From Arctopsyche grandis (Eukaryota > Arthropoda > Insecta > Trichoptera > Hydropsychidae), in NCBI RefSeq assembly GCF_051622035.1, contig NC_135362.1, forward strand, positions 17,570,501-17,634,500: a stretch of DNA of 64,000 nucleotides. Direction: 5' to 3'. The notes beneath the pieces were generated by a model. The model worked only from the letters and a program-made list of their open reading frames with translations, was not told where the DNA came from and made no database searches. Below, piece by piece: positions 40,867 to 52,202 of the stretch (its first letter is position 1; every line of letters starts with the position of its first letter). Made by a program: the position numbers and the translations under genes.

Positions 40867-42378
40867 ATGACGAGAACGCGGAAGCCCGTGACGTCGGTGA
40901 CGTCACGTCAGCGAACACGCCACACGACGATGATGATATCCACGACGAGAAAGACGACGCCAGTGGCAACGACGACGAGGGAGATACCACAGTTCAATTT
41001 CCGAGATCTGGAGGTTGATTTCGGTCTGCCGAAATATAACGGCAGAAATAGCCCTATTGCAGTGTGGATTGAGCGCCTCGAAGAAAACGCGCAAATCCTC
41101 GGCTGGACGGAGACACAACAGTTGGTGTATGGGCGGATGCTGTGTGAAGGAACTGCCAAGAACTTCTTGGACTCGGAAACGGGCATAATCACGTGGGCGA
41201 TATTAAAAGAACGATTGACCAGAGAGTTTGGCCATCAGTTGAATAGTGCGGACGTGCACAGAGAACTGAGGTTAGAGAAAAAGGGAAAAGCAGAAGACAG
41301 TTTAAGCTATATCTACCGGATGAAGGGGATTGCAGCCAGGTGTAGTTTTATTGAGGAAGAGGCGATTATCGCGTACATAATTGGTGGACTTGGGTTTGAT
41401 AAGTACGAAAAATTGATTCTGAGCTGGGCTGGATCTATTAAGGAGCTGAAGACGCGAATTACGCAGTGCGAGAAAATTAGAGAGGACGACGAACCCAGGG
41501 TGACGGGGCCCGTGAGAAACCGTGAAAACCGAGAAAGACTGAGTTCACGATGCTACAATTGTGGTGGACGTGGACACTTAGCAGCCGACTGTAGGTTTAA
41601 GACGAGAGGAACTCGTTGTTTCAATTGTAACGAGTTTGGGCACATATCAGCTCAATGTAACAGCATCAAAACAAAGACTGTCTTGACAATACAAGAAGAA
41701 ATAAGAAAAGAAGTCAGTATTCCAACACAAGAGGACGATGCGAACATGGCTGATGGAGATGTAAACATGGCCAATGTAAGTGTGAACAGTGATGGTTTGC
41801 ACAGAAAAAGACCTTTGCAGCAACGGGCTTCACGAGAGATGTCTGCTCAAAGAGAACTCATTGTTTCCAATGATGAAGAGGACGATGCGAACATGGCTGA
41901 TGGAGGTGTGAACCTGGCTGATGGAAGTATGGACGGTGATGGATTGCAAAGAAGAAGACTTTGGGACTACGGAGACATACCGTTTTCAAATACAGATGAA
42001 CCACCCGATGATCAATTTGGAAAAGGATCTAAGGATTATAGTCATTTGAAGAATTCTGAAGATGAGAATAAAGAAAAGGAAAAACATAAAGACAAAGAGA
42101 AAGATATGGCTAAATCACAAGAAGGATTAAGGGACCCAGTCAAAATTTCAACACCAAAAGACACTGTATTCACTTTCAAGCTCAGTCGTAGTCGGATTGA
42201 TGTTAATTCAATGGAAAAGAAAATAGAACCATGGATTGAGAAAAGACTTACTGGATGTATCAGTGAGCTAGAACCAATATGTGTTGACTTCATTTATGGT
42301 AAATTACTAGCAGAATATCTGTGGGGTGACGGCAGATTCCTCGGACAGTCACAGAGAATCGCCGAGGGCATTGGATAG
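40867..42378 (+). CDS. gag: Gag polyprotein with two zinc knuckles and a PWI-like C-terminus
   Basis: This 503-residue structural protein would package element RNA. A basic Arg/Thr-rich N-terminus (1-38) is followed by a capsid-like region (about 45-205: LPKYNGRNSPIAVWIERLEE, FLDSETGIITW, EFGHQLNSADVHRELR). Two CCHC knuckles follow: C229-C232-H237-C242 and C251-C254-H259-C264. The linker carries two versions of EDDANMADG-x-VN, an internal duplication. A Lys/Glu-rich stretch (399-420) leads to a C-terminal segment (about 428-485) containing MEKKIEPWIEKRL and EPICVDFIYGKLLAEYL. This matches the PWI-domain pattern of RBM25-type splicing factors (MEKxIxPWIxKK...ExEPxxVDFIxxK), with Pro-Trp-Ile at 455-457. 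The PWI match stops before its last helix, and an unrelated 18-residue tail ends the frame. Start: first Met, five codons after an in-frame TAG. There is no pol downstream and no frameshift inside. Confidence 0.9.
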   Translation: MTRTRKPVTSVTSRQRTRHTTMMISTTRKTTPVATTTREIPQFNFRDLEVDFGLPKYNGRNSPIAVWIERLEENAQILGWTETQQLVYGRMLCEGTAKNFLDSETGIITWAILKERLTREFGHQLNSADVHRELRLEKKGKAEDSLSYIYRMKGIAARCSFIEEEAIIAYIIGGLGFDKYEKLILSWAGSIKELKTRITQCEKIREDDEPRVTGPVRNRENRERLSSRCYNCGGRGHLAADCRFKTRGTRCFNCNEFGHISAQCNSIKTKTVLTIQEEIRKEVSIPTQEDDANMADGDVNMANVSVNSDGLHRKRPLQQRASREMSAQRELIVSNDEEDDANMADGGVNLADGSMDGDGLQRRRLWDYGDIPFSNTDEPPDDQFGKGSKDYSHLKNSEDENKEKEKHKDKEKDMAKSQEGLRDPVKISTPKDTVFTFKLSRSRIDVNSMEKKIEPWIEKRLTGCISELEPICVDFIYGKLLAEYLWGDGRFLGQSQRIAEGIG

Positions 42379-43213
42379 AATTTAAGTTGCACCGATGGAA
42401 GTGAAGTGTGCGTTTGTGAATTAGAGAATAAGTGAAATACCTGGAGGGTTTTTAGTTAAGCCTTACTTGTAATTTGATGATTGAAAAGTGTAATGTTTTA
42501 TTGCTTATTCTAGTATTTTTTGGGAAGTGCTTGGTACATTGAATCATGTTTTAATGTGGTTACATGCTTAGAAAAATATAAGATAACTGTATTGAAATGT
42601 AATTCTAGTAATGTTTTAAAATGTGATTGTTTCTGGTGTAAAGATTTAACCTGTCATTGTAAAGGTATTGATTTTAATGTTTTATTGCTAATTCTAGTAA
42701 TGTTTTAAAATGTGATTGTTTCCGGGGTAAAAATTTTACTTGTCATTGTAAAGGTTGTGATACCTTTCTGTTTTGTATTGCTTGTAATAATTTTACATAG
42801 TAATTGTGATACCTTTCTGTTTTGTATTGCTTGAAATAATTTTAAATTGTAATTGTGATGATTTATGTGTAACTTTAATTGTGATGATTTATGTGTAACT
42901 TTATTGAAGATTGAATTGTGTTGAAATGAAAAATTGATTTGTAGTGAAATGTGTAACGATTAATTTGTTATAATTGTAATTGTTATGTAAATTGTAAAAT
43001 GATTGATGTATAAGTGTATTGAAATGTAGTTGTGATGATGATTGTAATTGTGATGTAAATTGTAATTGTGACAATTGAAAGCATGTTTAGAAGAATATAA
43101 GATGATTGTATAGAGTAGAAGATGAAATGTAAAAGAATGTGAGATGAAATGCTGTAAAAATATAAAAGACAGAATGTCATCCGAGGGCGAATGACAGTCA
43201 GGAATGACCGAAA
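42379..43213 (+). other. Non-coding 3' interior of the LTR element
   Basis: A+T-rich and GATT/TTGTAATTG-rich, with tandem duplications. About 70 bp starting at AATTCTAGTAATG (42600) repeats from 42690 with few changes. ATTGTGATGATTTATGTGTA is repeated near 42851 and 42877. No pol-like frame is present. The bases just before the right LTR (GGAATGACCGAAA) are not a clean polypurine tract. Confidence 0.85.
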
Positions 43214-43537
<324 letters not shown>

Positions 43538-43605
43538 TATCCATTAATTAATCACCAGCAACCACTGTTATGTGAACTGCCCGCTTTGTTCAAGTTTTAT
43601 CCATT

Positions 43606-44150
43606 CAGTATCATCATCATCATCTACAGCCATTCGCCATCCACTGCTGGATAAAGGCCTCTCCAACGTGCTGCCACTCGTTTTTTTTTTCGTAACTCTC
43701 ATCCAACTCACCCCACAAATTTTCCTAATTTCGTCTACACATCTTCCCTGCGTTCTTCCTTTCACCCTTTTGCATTCTCCTGGGTTACCATTCTGGCAGT
43801 TCCTTTGTCCACCTTTCGTCCACTATTCTAGCCACGTGGCCCACCCATTGACATTTCAATCTCTTCGATATATCCACTACCCTATTCATACTTCTCACTC
43901 ACTTATTCCGTGTCCCTTTTTTCCTCGTTATGCCAAACATATAGCGCTTCACACTTCTTTGATAGCATTGGACTTCACATCCATACGTCATTACTGGTAA
44001 AACACATCGATCGAAGTTCTTTTTCTTCAGGCATTTTTGATTTAAAACCCGTATTCATTCGTCCAAATACACTCCATTCCGAATTCATACGTCCATGACT
44101 GATTCTATTTTTTATCATCCATTTAAATGCTATCAGGCACGTAATAACTA
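43606..44150 (-). mobile_element. RTE-family LINE, 3' fragment including C-terminal coding
   Basis: The minus strand encodes, over several frames, EWSVFGRMNTGFKSKMPE, FDRCVLPVMTYGCE, RLKCQWVGHVARIVDERWTK and GRTQGRCVDEIRKICGVSWM, then runs into poly-Asp from the (ATG)n tail. This is the thumb/C-terminal order of RTE proteins. Stops and frameshifts make it dead. Its upstream border (near 44131-44151, TATCAGGCACGTAATAACTA) resembles the bases at the truncation point of the RTE copy at 37468. Confidence 0.85.
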
Positions 44151-45204
44151 ATGTACATACATATTTCATATATTTTCCCCGTTCATCTTTCAGTGGTTTA
44201 TTTAGCCTTGCTTATGAAAAAGCAACTCACTCAGATCATAATCTGTGTGCAACTTAAGCTATTTGTTTTGTCCATATTTATATTACTCGCTTTATTCATG
44301 TCCAATCATTCGATCTTTTATTTATATATCTATATACATACGCACGTCAAATTACAGTTTCATGGCCCTGTTTTGTCTTAGGGACAGTGAAATTTTTTAG
44401 TATACCCACGTCCACTTTCGTAAAAATCACGATCAAAAGAAACTTGAACTACCAACTTGAGTCTTTCGCGTCACAGACGAACGAGTAAGACGCCCACTCA
44501 CGTTTATTACTGAAAAATGAAAATTTCGCGAATTCCCATACCCCCTCCGATCTCCGTCGACTACTCTCGTTCCTGGACGAGCGAAAAATGTCAAAACAAA
44601 AATCTCATATCAAAGGATTCCTAGGACATGTCCCGGGCCGCTTATAAAGCGTGTAACCTTAGAATATAACATTCCAACCCCCTTGCACACTCCCGCCATA
44701 TGAAAATCCACCTGGAAGAGTTCCGCTCTTTCTGAAGAGAACTGCCTGTTCCGACGAGAAGGGAGGAGGTATGGTGGAAAAGGATGGGGAGGACTTGTAC
44801 GAGTGGTGCTCGAAGTCGGCTCGATACCCTCCCTCCGTTGGGAAATGCTGGGAAATAAAACGCATCGCTAGACCAAGAGGAAAAAGGCCAACAGAGGCAC
44901 ACTTGAAGTTAATGTGAGTTGGACTCTACTCTTCAACTTTAACGACTTGAAATTAATCCACAGAATGCTCCTTTTGGTCCTAATACGAAGCATGAGCTAT
45001 CTACGTCGATCAGTTTCAGTTTAAAAGAACGTAATAATAATCAATTACTTACATGTATAAAGTAGACAAAGATAATTTCAATCTAATATTTTTAATTCAT
45101 TGGAAAACTCAATTTAATTTACTCTTAAGATTTTCATGATTTGATACATACAACATTCGATCATCAAAGACGTGAGAGTGCATATTCCTTTTAAAGTTTT
45201 AAAT
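44151..45204. other. A+T-rich DNA with an island at 44380-44900
   Basis: The island is low-repeat and G+C-richer. Minus-strand frames (68-86 codons) have no domain. The remainder is A+T-rich. No gene is supported. Confidence 0.4.
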
Positions 45205-45415
45205 CAGTAGTCGGGAACCCTTTTCCATTCAAATATCGAAAATTCTCGAAATTGACAGATTCTAAAAGCTACTTTTTATTATTTTAGAAATGGAATAATA
45301 AAAGGCGAATCAAAATAAGATTTGAGGATCAATTTATATTTTCAGTGCTACATAAAGAGTGTGTGATATTGAAAATCTCACTTTATCATACAAAGCTTCC
45401 GGTTTCCGACAGCTG
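45205..45415. mobile_element. Short hAT-type MITE, 211 bp
   Basis: The left end CAGTAGTCGGGAACC pairs imperfectly with the right end GGTTTCCGACAGCTG. Flanking octamers TTTTAAAT (45197-45204) and TTTCAAAT (45416-45423) match at 7 of 8. It is too short to code for anything. The ends have diverged, so it is an old copy. Confidence 0.7.
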
Positions 45416-45494
45416 TTTCAAATGATACCATGGTCAGATTAGTTACTAATCGAACACGGGAATATTTTTGAATATGTAACGATATCGGAAAAAC

Positions 45495-45910
45495 AAAGTG
45501 TAAGTCCAAATCCTCCCGGTTCTGTGCCTTTGGGGACGATCCTGTCAATTATTTAAATTCCCTCTAATATTCAAGTGACTTCCAACTTCCCTAAATTCTC
45601 CACATTCTGGCAATATGGGCAAAGTAGGAAATAATCATTTATCCACATGTTATAGAGAGTCTCTCTGAAACTGCCAGTTCTTTGAGGATGAAGATATTCG
45701 TGCGTCTTACGACTCCAGCTCATTTCTAAGAACATGTAACATGTCCTATTCTCTGTGTCAACTCCATGGATTTTCGTACCAGATGGATTTTCATTCTTCT
45801 CATTAGATGTAGAATGGTTTTTCTTTAACTTTGTTAGACTGATCATCGCCGTTTTCGCCATTCCATTATTCTGAGGAATTCTGATTGTCTTCCTCCTCTT
45901 GTCTCTTGAG
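45495..45910 (-). mobile_element. Second LINE family, C-terminal fragment
   Basis: The minus-strand translation contains TNIFILKELAVSERLSITC and IISYFAHIARM with stops, parallel to the copies at 13984 and 50185. The 114-codon open frame here (45571-45915) reads the same bases in another frame and is not a gene. Confidence 0.75.
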
Positions 45911-46178
45911 ATCAAATCACCTATATATGTACATAGGTGAACAAAATCTTTGACTTCCTCATAGTATTTTAAAGCACTGGACTTTATGAGATACTCAAAT
46001 ATTGTCGATAACAGTCTCTAATTTTTAGTACATATGTACATATATTGACGTACATGCAATACTTGATAGTTTTGAAACATATTTATCTTTGTGTCGTCCA
46101 CGTTTAAGAAGGCAAAATGTATAAAGGGTAGAGTCACCAAAAAAAGATTCTGCAACTTTATTTTCAATATGTACACAT

Positions 46179-46702
46179 GTTACAGTTGACGTGTATCTTC
46201 TAGTTGTAATATATATACATATGTATTTTGACTAATTGGAATATACTCCGTCTAAGCCACGTAAGTTCATTCATATAGTGAATTAGATTCTAACTTGTCA
46301 AAATATATTACAACTGAAAATACATTTCAACTATAAATTGGTACCAGATTAGATGGAGAGGTTAGGTTTTCGTGAAAATGTCATTCGACTAGTAAATTCA
46401 GTTGGAAAGTCACACTTTTGTTTTGATCACATTCTTAGAGTTTTCGTAATACGATACTCATTACCTTTATTTGTAATACCTAACAAATATCAACGCATTA
46501 TTGAATTCTAAAGCATTCGTAAGAACATCAGAGCTGTCAAAACTCAACTGTTATATTAAAACTGGCGGACATTCTTGAAAGTGTATTTGCGTTTCTAGAG
46601 ATATAATTTACTAGTTACTAGTACTATTGTATTCGAATACGAATGACCTAAAACCCCAGTTGGAATAAATTAAAACTGAAAATACACTTCGACCGTAACA
46701 TA
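46179..46702 (-). mobile_element. Repeat family R3, reverse copy
   Basis: Its reverse complement aligns along most of its length with 61667-62656 once the SINE inserted there is removed. Shared phrases include TTAGAATTCAATAATGCGTT, TTTACTAGTCGA and CACGAAAACCTAA. Internal inverted motifs (GTTGAAGTGTATTTTCAGTT and complements) occur at both ends and near 46309. No coding frame is present. Superfamily unknown. Confidence 0.7.
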
Positions 46703-47397
46703 CACATAACTTTGATTTGCAATTTTATTCAATACGTTTATAGTGGACGGCAGACTATGTGTGTAACATAAACTTAGACGAAAAAAAAGTCGAGTGGAAG
46801 CCATTTTATGTACGCACATTTTTACGAGTGTGGCGATGTTGTAAATGGGCGAGCAGAAAGAAATAATAACAAAGGGCGGCAGCTCACCTGCCCGGCGCAT
46901 AATAAACGGCGACAAGCGCCCCCAGACCGGCCCTGCCTACACACGCCCCTTCACTCTCGCCCACCCACTCCTTTTCTCCCCATTTCTCCCTTAGGTACGG
47001 CCCTGCACCTCTCTCACGTCACAAACATTTCGCCTATTATGATATTTTTCGAAGAGAACGCCCGCCCGCCCGCCCTTGCCATACACAGGGCAAATGTACG
47101 AGGAAAGAGCGTGCACCCGAGGAACCATGGCCGCAACCGGAACGGAAACGAGAACCGTAATTCACACTACGAGAATAATAAAATAAGAGCTGTCGTCCGA
47201 AATTAATTAATGGCTGCAAATTAATACGACCAGGTATAAAGTGAGGCGCTTTAAAATCGCTTAAAATTTCCATTTAGTACCTACTACAAATATTTATTCT
47301 CTATATTTCATAGTGACATAACAGGTTGCCCCAAATTGACACTAATGACCAAAATTATACGAATATACATATATACATACATAATACATATGTATTA
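46703..47397. promoter_or_regulatory. Island at 46790-47270
   Basis: Low-repeat and G+C-richer. The 132-codon frame at 46808-47206 is Pro/Arg/Asn-rich without a domain and has an opposing frame. Candidate regulatory DNA. Confidence 0.25.
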
Positions 47398-47640
47398 AGT
47401 AGATGGCCAGTTTGTGATAAACCGTTAAATTAAATAAACTGACAAACTCTAATAGTAAACGATCGACTTGGAGTCATAAATAGTCAATAGGTAATCTAAC
47501 TAGCAGTACCGCATAAATGCTTCAAATTATACAACGTAGCATTCTACTCGATCGAGGTCTCTCCAGGGCTTGAACTCGAGACCCATCACTTGATAGTAAC
47601 ACATACTAACCACTGACCTACATATGTACATATACTGTTG
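47398..47640 (-). mobile_element. tRNA-derived SINE copy, reverse orientation
   Basis: Read on the minus strand it has GTCAGTGGTTAGTATG (A box) and GAGTTCAAGCCC (B box). The body phrases CTCCAAGTCGATCGTTTACT and AGAGTTTGTCAGTTTAT follow. The 3' tail is lost or eroded. Confidence 0.75.
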
Positions 47641-49095
47641 GCTATTTCAACAATTAATAATAAGGTTGATTGCTTATTCAGAAAATGTTATTATATTATA
47701 AAAACATAGATAAAGTAAAAAACTGTGAGTAATATAACTGTTGTTCAATACTCCAGGTCAAAATATTAGATATAAAAAAAAATTCAAGTAACCTGTTCTC
47801 TATTGTGTCTCGATTTTTTCATTGATGGGAACTATAATGAACCCAATTCCAGATACGGTTAAAGACGAATCGTTAGATTATTACAATCATGGAACAAAAC
47901 AAAAATCAAATTTTCTCAATCACAATACTTTTGATACTTCGTATACATGTATGTATATACATATATAGATAAAGCAAAAATATTTGTAGTCCAAATAAAT
48001 CTATCTTGCAATTGAACAATAATGGTTTTTATTATACTAAATTTTTAATAAAAAAATTTCGATAGCAATCTCAGGTTCATATCATAAATCAAGTTAAATT
48101 GCTGATTTAAATTAGTCTATATGCAATTTAAATCGCACGAATGTCATAATTTAAAAAATCTAAGCGAGTTTATTCCTAAGTTGCATACAAATGTGTTTTA
48201 AATGAGCCCATGTGAACATACATATGTATTTTTCACAAATATATTGATTGTAAATAGTATCCATATATCTAAATATACATGTACATATAATCTAATATTA
48301 TTATATAAAATATTTTAGCATTTACTATACCAAAAACTGGATCGCGATATATGTAAATACGTACATTCAAATGTTGAAATTCTTATTTAAAATTCAAATA
48401 AATATTTATTTGACTTCATCATTCAAAGACCATGGCAAACACCATATAAATATTTAAATAATATTGTGCGAGAACCATTTTTAAAAATTTTCTCGGTAGT
48501 CGGCTCTTTCTTAACGTCCTTTCCGTCCCCTTTCCGAAATAAAATAATAAAAAAAACTCAGGGATAAAAGAGGAGACATTTGCAAGGTAAGATCACATTC
48601 GGTTTGCTTTAGCGACTCGGCTACTCGTATAATATGACGACGTCAACTCGATTCCCTTATGGTCTTATTTAAATAAGCCGGGACTTTCCCAGGACACCCC
48701 ATATGTATGTGTGTATGTGCAGATGTACGTGCGTGTTTTTCTTTCGCATTTTTTCCCTTCGGTGATTTAACTGGCCGCGAGAAAAATGAGAGCAAAAAGC
48801 GCCGAAATGTCCTGGCGCAGTTTTCCGCGCGAAAAATAAAACCCCTTCAAGGTCGACACCAAAACTTTTCACTACATCCGTAAACGAAATATAATAGGTG
48901 AAGATACCGAAAATTCTATAAAGACCTCCATATTCCTAAGGTACATAATATTTATATGATCCTTTATCAACCATCTTTCAAAAGCTATAATACCATCATA
49001 AGTTTCATACTATTTCATTATCATTGATATTGAAAAAGTATTGTATATATAACATAGTAGGAAAATATAAAGTAAATCATAAATTTGAATAATAA
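47641..49095. other. A+T-rich spacer with an island at 48480-48890
   Basis: Mostly A+T-rich. The island is low-repeat with a 67-codon frame lacking any domain. No gene is supported. Confidence 0.45.
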
Positions 49096-49620
49096 CACTG
49101 TTTGACAAATGACTTTTTTTTGGTTCAGAGACGAGATATGACTTTTCTATAGTCGGGTATTTTATCATCCATTTGTAGTACTTTTCAGCTTTCAAATCTC
49201 TCTTAGTAGTCGTCCAGTTAAAATCAAAAGTCAAAAGTACGTATTTTCCCTTGGGATTTTTTCCCACTGTTAATACTATTTTATATTGAGTATTTTCTAT
49301 TGAAACATGTTAACTGGGATAGTGTTCTGCCCACACTATTTTTAGTTTTCATTTAAAACGGTTAATTGGAAGTGTGCTGAATTTTAAATCGGTAAAATTG
49401 CGAGCTAAAAACTCGTACTATTATTTACTCGTATTTACACGAATCTGAATTGAATTAATAGGGATAATATATTAAATTGTCTTTATATGAGAATTAAATA
49501 AAATTCCACTTAGAAAAATCATATTTCGACTATTCTTGTGGATTAATAACAAAAATTCTAGCATAGATCTATAAGGAAAGTCATATCTCGTCTCTGAACC
49601 ATTTTTCGTGTCGAACAGTG
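49096..49620. mobile_element. DNA transposon remnant with CACTG terminal repeats
   Basis: The left end CACTGTTTGACA and subterminal GGTTCAGAGACGAGATATGA are mirrored on the right by TCATATCTCGTCTCTGAACC and TGTCGAACAGTG. CACTG ends recall Chapaev/CMC elements, but I see no clear target duplication. A minus-strand frame (49010-49267) enters through the left terminal repeat and reads KGKYVLLTFDFNWTTTKRDL; it is not identified. Confidence 0.7.
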
Positions 49621-50184
49621 AAACCTATTAATTAAAAAAAAATCTATTATTGAAATGATTGTTCACCAATCATATTTTAAATTTTATAATTTATGATCAG
49701 TCAAATTATATGAGTTAATAATAATAATAATGTCAATGAGTTATTTTTTTAGAAAAAATTCGAAAAAAATATAGCTCATATCAGCTAACTTGCCAGTAGA
49801 AAAAATGTAAGAATTGTATATTTTTGTAAATATTCACACACATATCTTATAAAAAACATCCATAAATAAGAAAAGCATATCGATTATCAAGGATCATAAT
49901 CTACATAGAGTCTATCAAGTGCCAAGTTAGCTGAAATGAGGCATTGATTTCAGTTCCAACTTTTGTTATGACTGGTTCCGACCCTGAATAAAGCTACAAA
50001 AAAATATATCCAAAATCTATATTCTAATCAATATTTAAAAATACGAAAATAGTTTTTTTTTCATATGTAAAATAGGTAATGGTCAGGATCAATAGCTGTT
50101 GAAACAGACTTAAGATATTTTTTATTTCTTCCTCGTTTGCTCAATATTGAGAGTCTTAGACATTGATGTCGTCTGAAATTTGAT
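49621..50184. other. A+T-rich spacer
   Basis: No gene, RNA or element end recognised. Confidence 0.5.
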
Positions 50185-50578
50185 TGATGATCCTTCCGGT
50201 TCTATGCCAAGTTTAAGGCAGTGTTAAGGGACGACCTCCTCAGTTTTTTAATTTGGTCATCACATGGGAGACCATTTTCTCGCTCACCTTCCCTCCAACA
50301 TTCCAGTGACTACCAGCCTCTCCAGACTCTCCACATTCTTCCTGGCAATATAACCAAAGTAGGAAAGAATCCTTTTCATTCATGCTGTGGAAAATCTCTC
50401 TGAAACTGCCAGCTCTTTGAGGATGGATATATTCGTGCGTCTTGAGATCCATGGGATGGACAGCATCCGTTTCCATCACCACATTTAGAATGCATCTGGC
50501 ATATCCCTTTCTTTCTTTTTCAGGATACATGTCTCTACTCCATACAATGCAATGGGGAGCACCAGAGACTGCATCAGA
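50185..50578 (-). mobile_element. Second LINE family, C-terminal fragment
   Basis: The minus strand encodes LYGVETCILKKK, then in another frame RTNISILKELAVSERFSTA, RILSYFGYIARKNVESLERL and VVTGMLEGR, with several stops. This is the best of the three copies of this family. A 96-codon open frame at 50240-50530 is an out-of-frame shadow. Confidence 0.8.
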
Positions 50579-50736
50579 CTTAAGATATACATATATGTAC
50601 GAGTATACTTATTGTGAAAATTATATTCATGAAAATAATGAACAATTTAAAGCTATAATAAAAAATCAAATTAAAAATTGGATACCACACAGAAAACTTT
50701 CTTGTCAAACATAATCCAAATATATATACATACATA

Positions 50737-50994
50737 TGAGCTGTTATATTTGAAAGTGGCATAAGTCCACTTTTCTTCATTTCGAGAAATATCTCGCAAA
50801 ACATTAAATATAATGATTTTCGTTGAATAATATTTAAAAATACTGGTGGCCTGTAATACGTTTATTCTGCTTTTCCGAGATTCTGGACATATCAAATTAA
50901 AAAAAGTGATATCGATTTGTGAATTAAGTCAAATAGAAATAGTGTTTTTGGAACTGAAAATTGGACTTACTCCACTTCCAAATATTATGTCTCA
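50737..50994 (-). mobile_element. TA-flanked MITE, family A
   Basis: Ends TGAGCTGTTATATTTGAAAG and AAATATTATGTCTCA, flanked by TA (50735-50736 and 50995-50996). The core is in reverse orientation relative to 18231 (ATTCTGCTTTTCCGAGATTC). 258 bp, no coding. Confidence 0.85.
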
Positions 50995-50996
50995 TA

Positions 50997-51795
50997 TACA
51001 TACATACATATGTATGTATGTACATATTATAAAGGTTATTTCGTTACACATGCGCATGCACTGACGTATTATTTAATTTTATTTTATTTGTTCTTTTGCA
51101 ATTTTCTTGAACGCCACCGTTTTGGACAGTTTGTTGTTCAAGTTTGCGTTCGCGAACACATACGTTTCTTCAGAGATGAAATAAAAATAGTTAGCGGTAA
51201 TAATCGAGTTCGATAATTAAATATGTATATAGCTTGTGGTGAGTGATCTATTTTCACTACATGGATTTCAAAAATTCACTTTTTATCAAGTACAAAATGT
51301 GCGCCAAAACCACTAGTAGCTAGTATTAAATGATTCATACGATATTTTAGATTCTTCAAAGACTTATAATCTGATTAAAAGAAACTGAACGAACACGATA
51401 CAAGTTTACAAAGAAAGTAGCGTGTTCCCCACATCAGATTTCGTCCTAAATGTCCACGGTGCCATCTCGACCTTTCGACGCCCCGTTAACCCCCTCCCCT
51501 ATTGTTTATTTGTCATCGTGAATGAATAAACAAAAGCGCGGTGCGGCAAATCCCGCGCCAAAATCCAATCAGCCCTGAAGCAGCCAGGGGTGGCAAACCG
51601 AAATATACGGTCGGCTCAAGTCCACGCGACATATATTACGCCCCCGCCTGCCAGGGGTTGAGGACGAAGGGCCGCGACGCTAACGTATGACGTCGGTGTC
51701 GCGGGCTAATCGCGACGCAACCGCAAAAACCGACCCAGAACCGAAACGACGTAAAAACCACGTGAAGCGTAATTAGGGATCGGATGCAAAAGCTA
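50997..51795. other. A+T-rich DNA then an island at 51415-51790
   Basis: The island contains TTGTTTATTTGTC and AATAAACAAA, both Forkhead-like, near 51503-51535. No open frame is convincing. Candidate regulatory DNA. Confidence 0.35.
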
Positions 51796-52050
51796 TCAAC
51801 CTTTAAATGATGATGCCATAGCATAGTTCACTGCGATTGTTTACCAGAAGAGACGTCGAGGGTTCAAATACCAGCTGGAATCGATTAATAATTCGATATA
51901 CATGCGCTTGCAAGATCAGGATGGTTATTAAATTAAGATCGACCGTCCTATTAGAGTTTGCCATTTTATCTAACTTGATTGCTGTGATCGATCTAATGAA
52001 ACCAGCATTCTCCCAAATTTTGTTGATTGTTAAATATATGTATCTATAAT
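51796..52050 (+). mobile_element. tRNA-derived SINE copy, diverged subfamily
   Basis: B-box-like GAGGGTTCAAATACC near 51858, and body phrases GGATGGTTATTAAATTAAGA, AGAGTTTGCCATTTTATCT and GTGATCGATCTAATGAAACC. It shares the GGTTATTAAA and GATCTAATRAA variants with the copy at 56462, suggesting a subfamily. Confidence 0.65.
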
Positions 52051-52202
52051 TACATTGTAGAATTTGATTAGTATTTATCTCTTATTGCACCTATGGTAAA
52101 AATTAGATAAAATATATTTTCTATCACAACAAAATTTGGTTCTTATTTTTTACCCCTTGTCCAAGATTTCGAGGTTCATTAATGTGTTCATATAAAAATA
52201 TT

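Noticed and set aside
43568..43765. Possible small acidic protein ending in poly-Asp
   Set aside because: It is the end of an RTE LINE frame read into its (ATG)n tail.
45571..45915. 114-codon minus-strand open frame
   Set aside because: Out-of-frame reading of a degenerate LINE C-terminus. The true frame gives the ELAVSERLS and HIAR motifs.
46808..47206. 132-codon plus-strand frame
   Set aside because: Pro/Arg/Asn-rich, opposing frame present, no recognisable motif.
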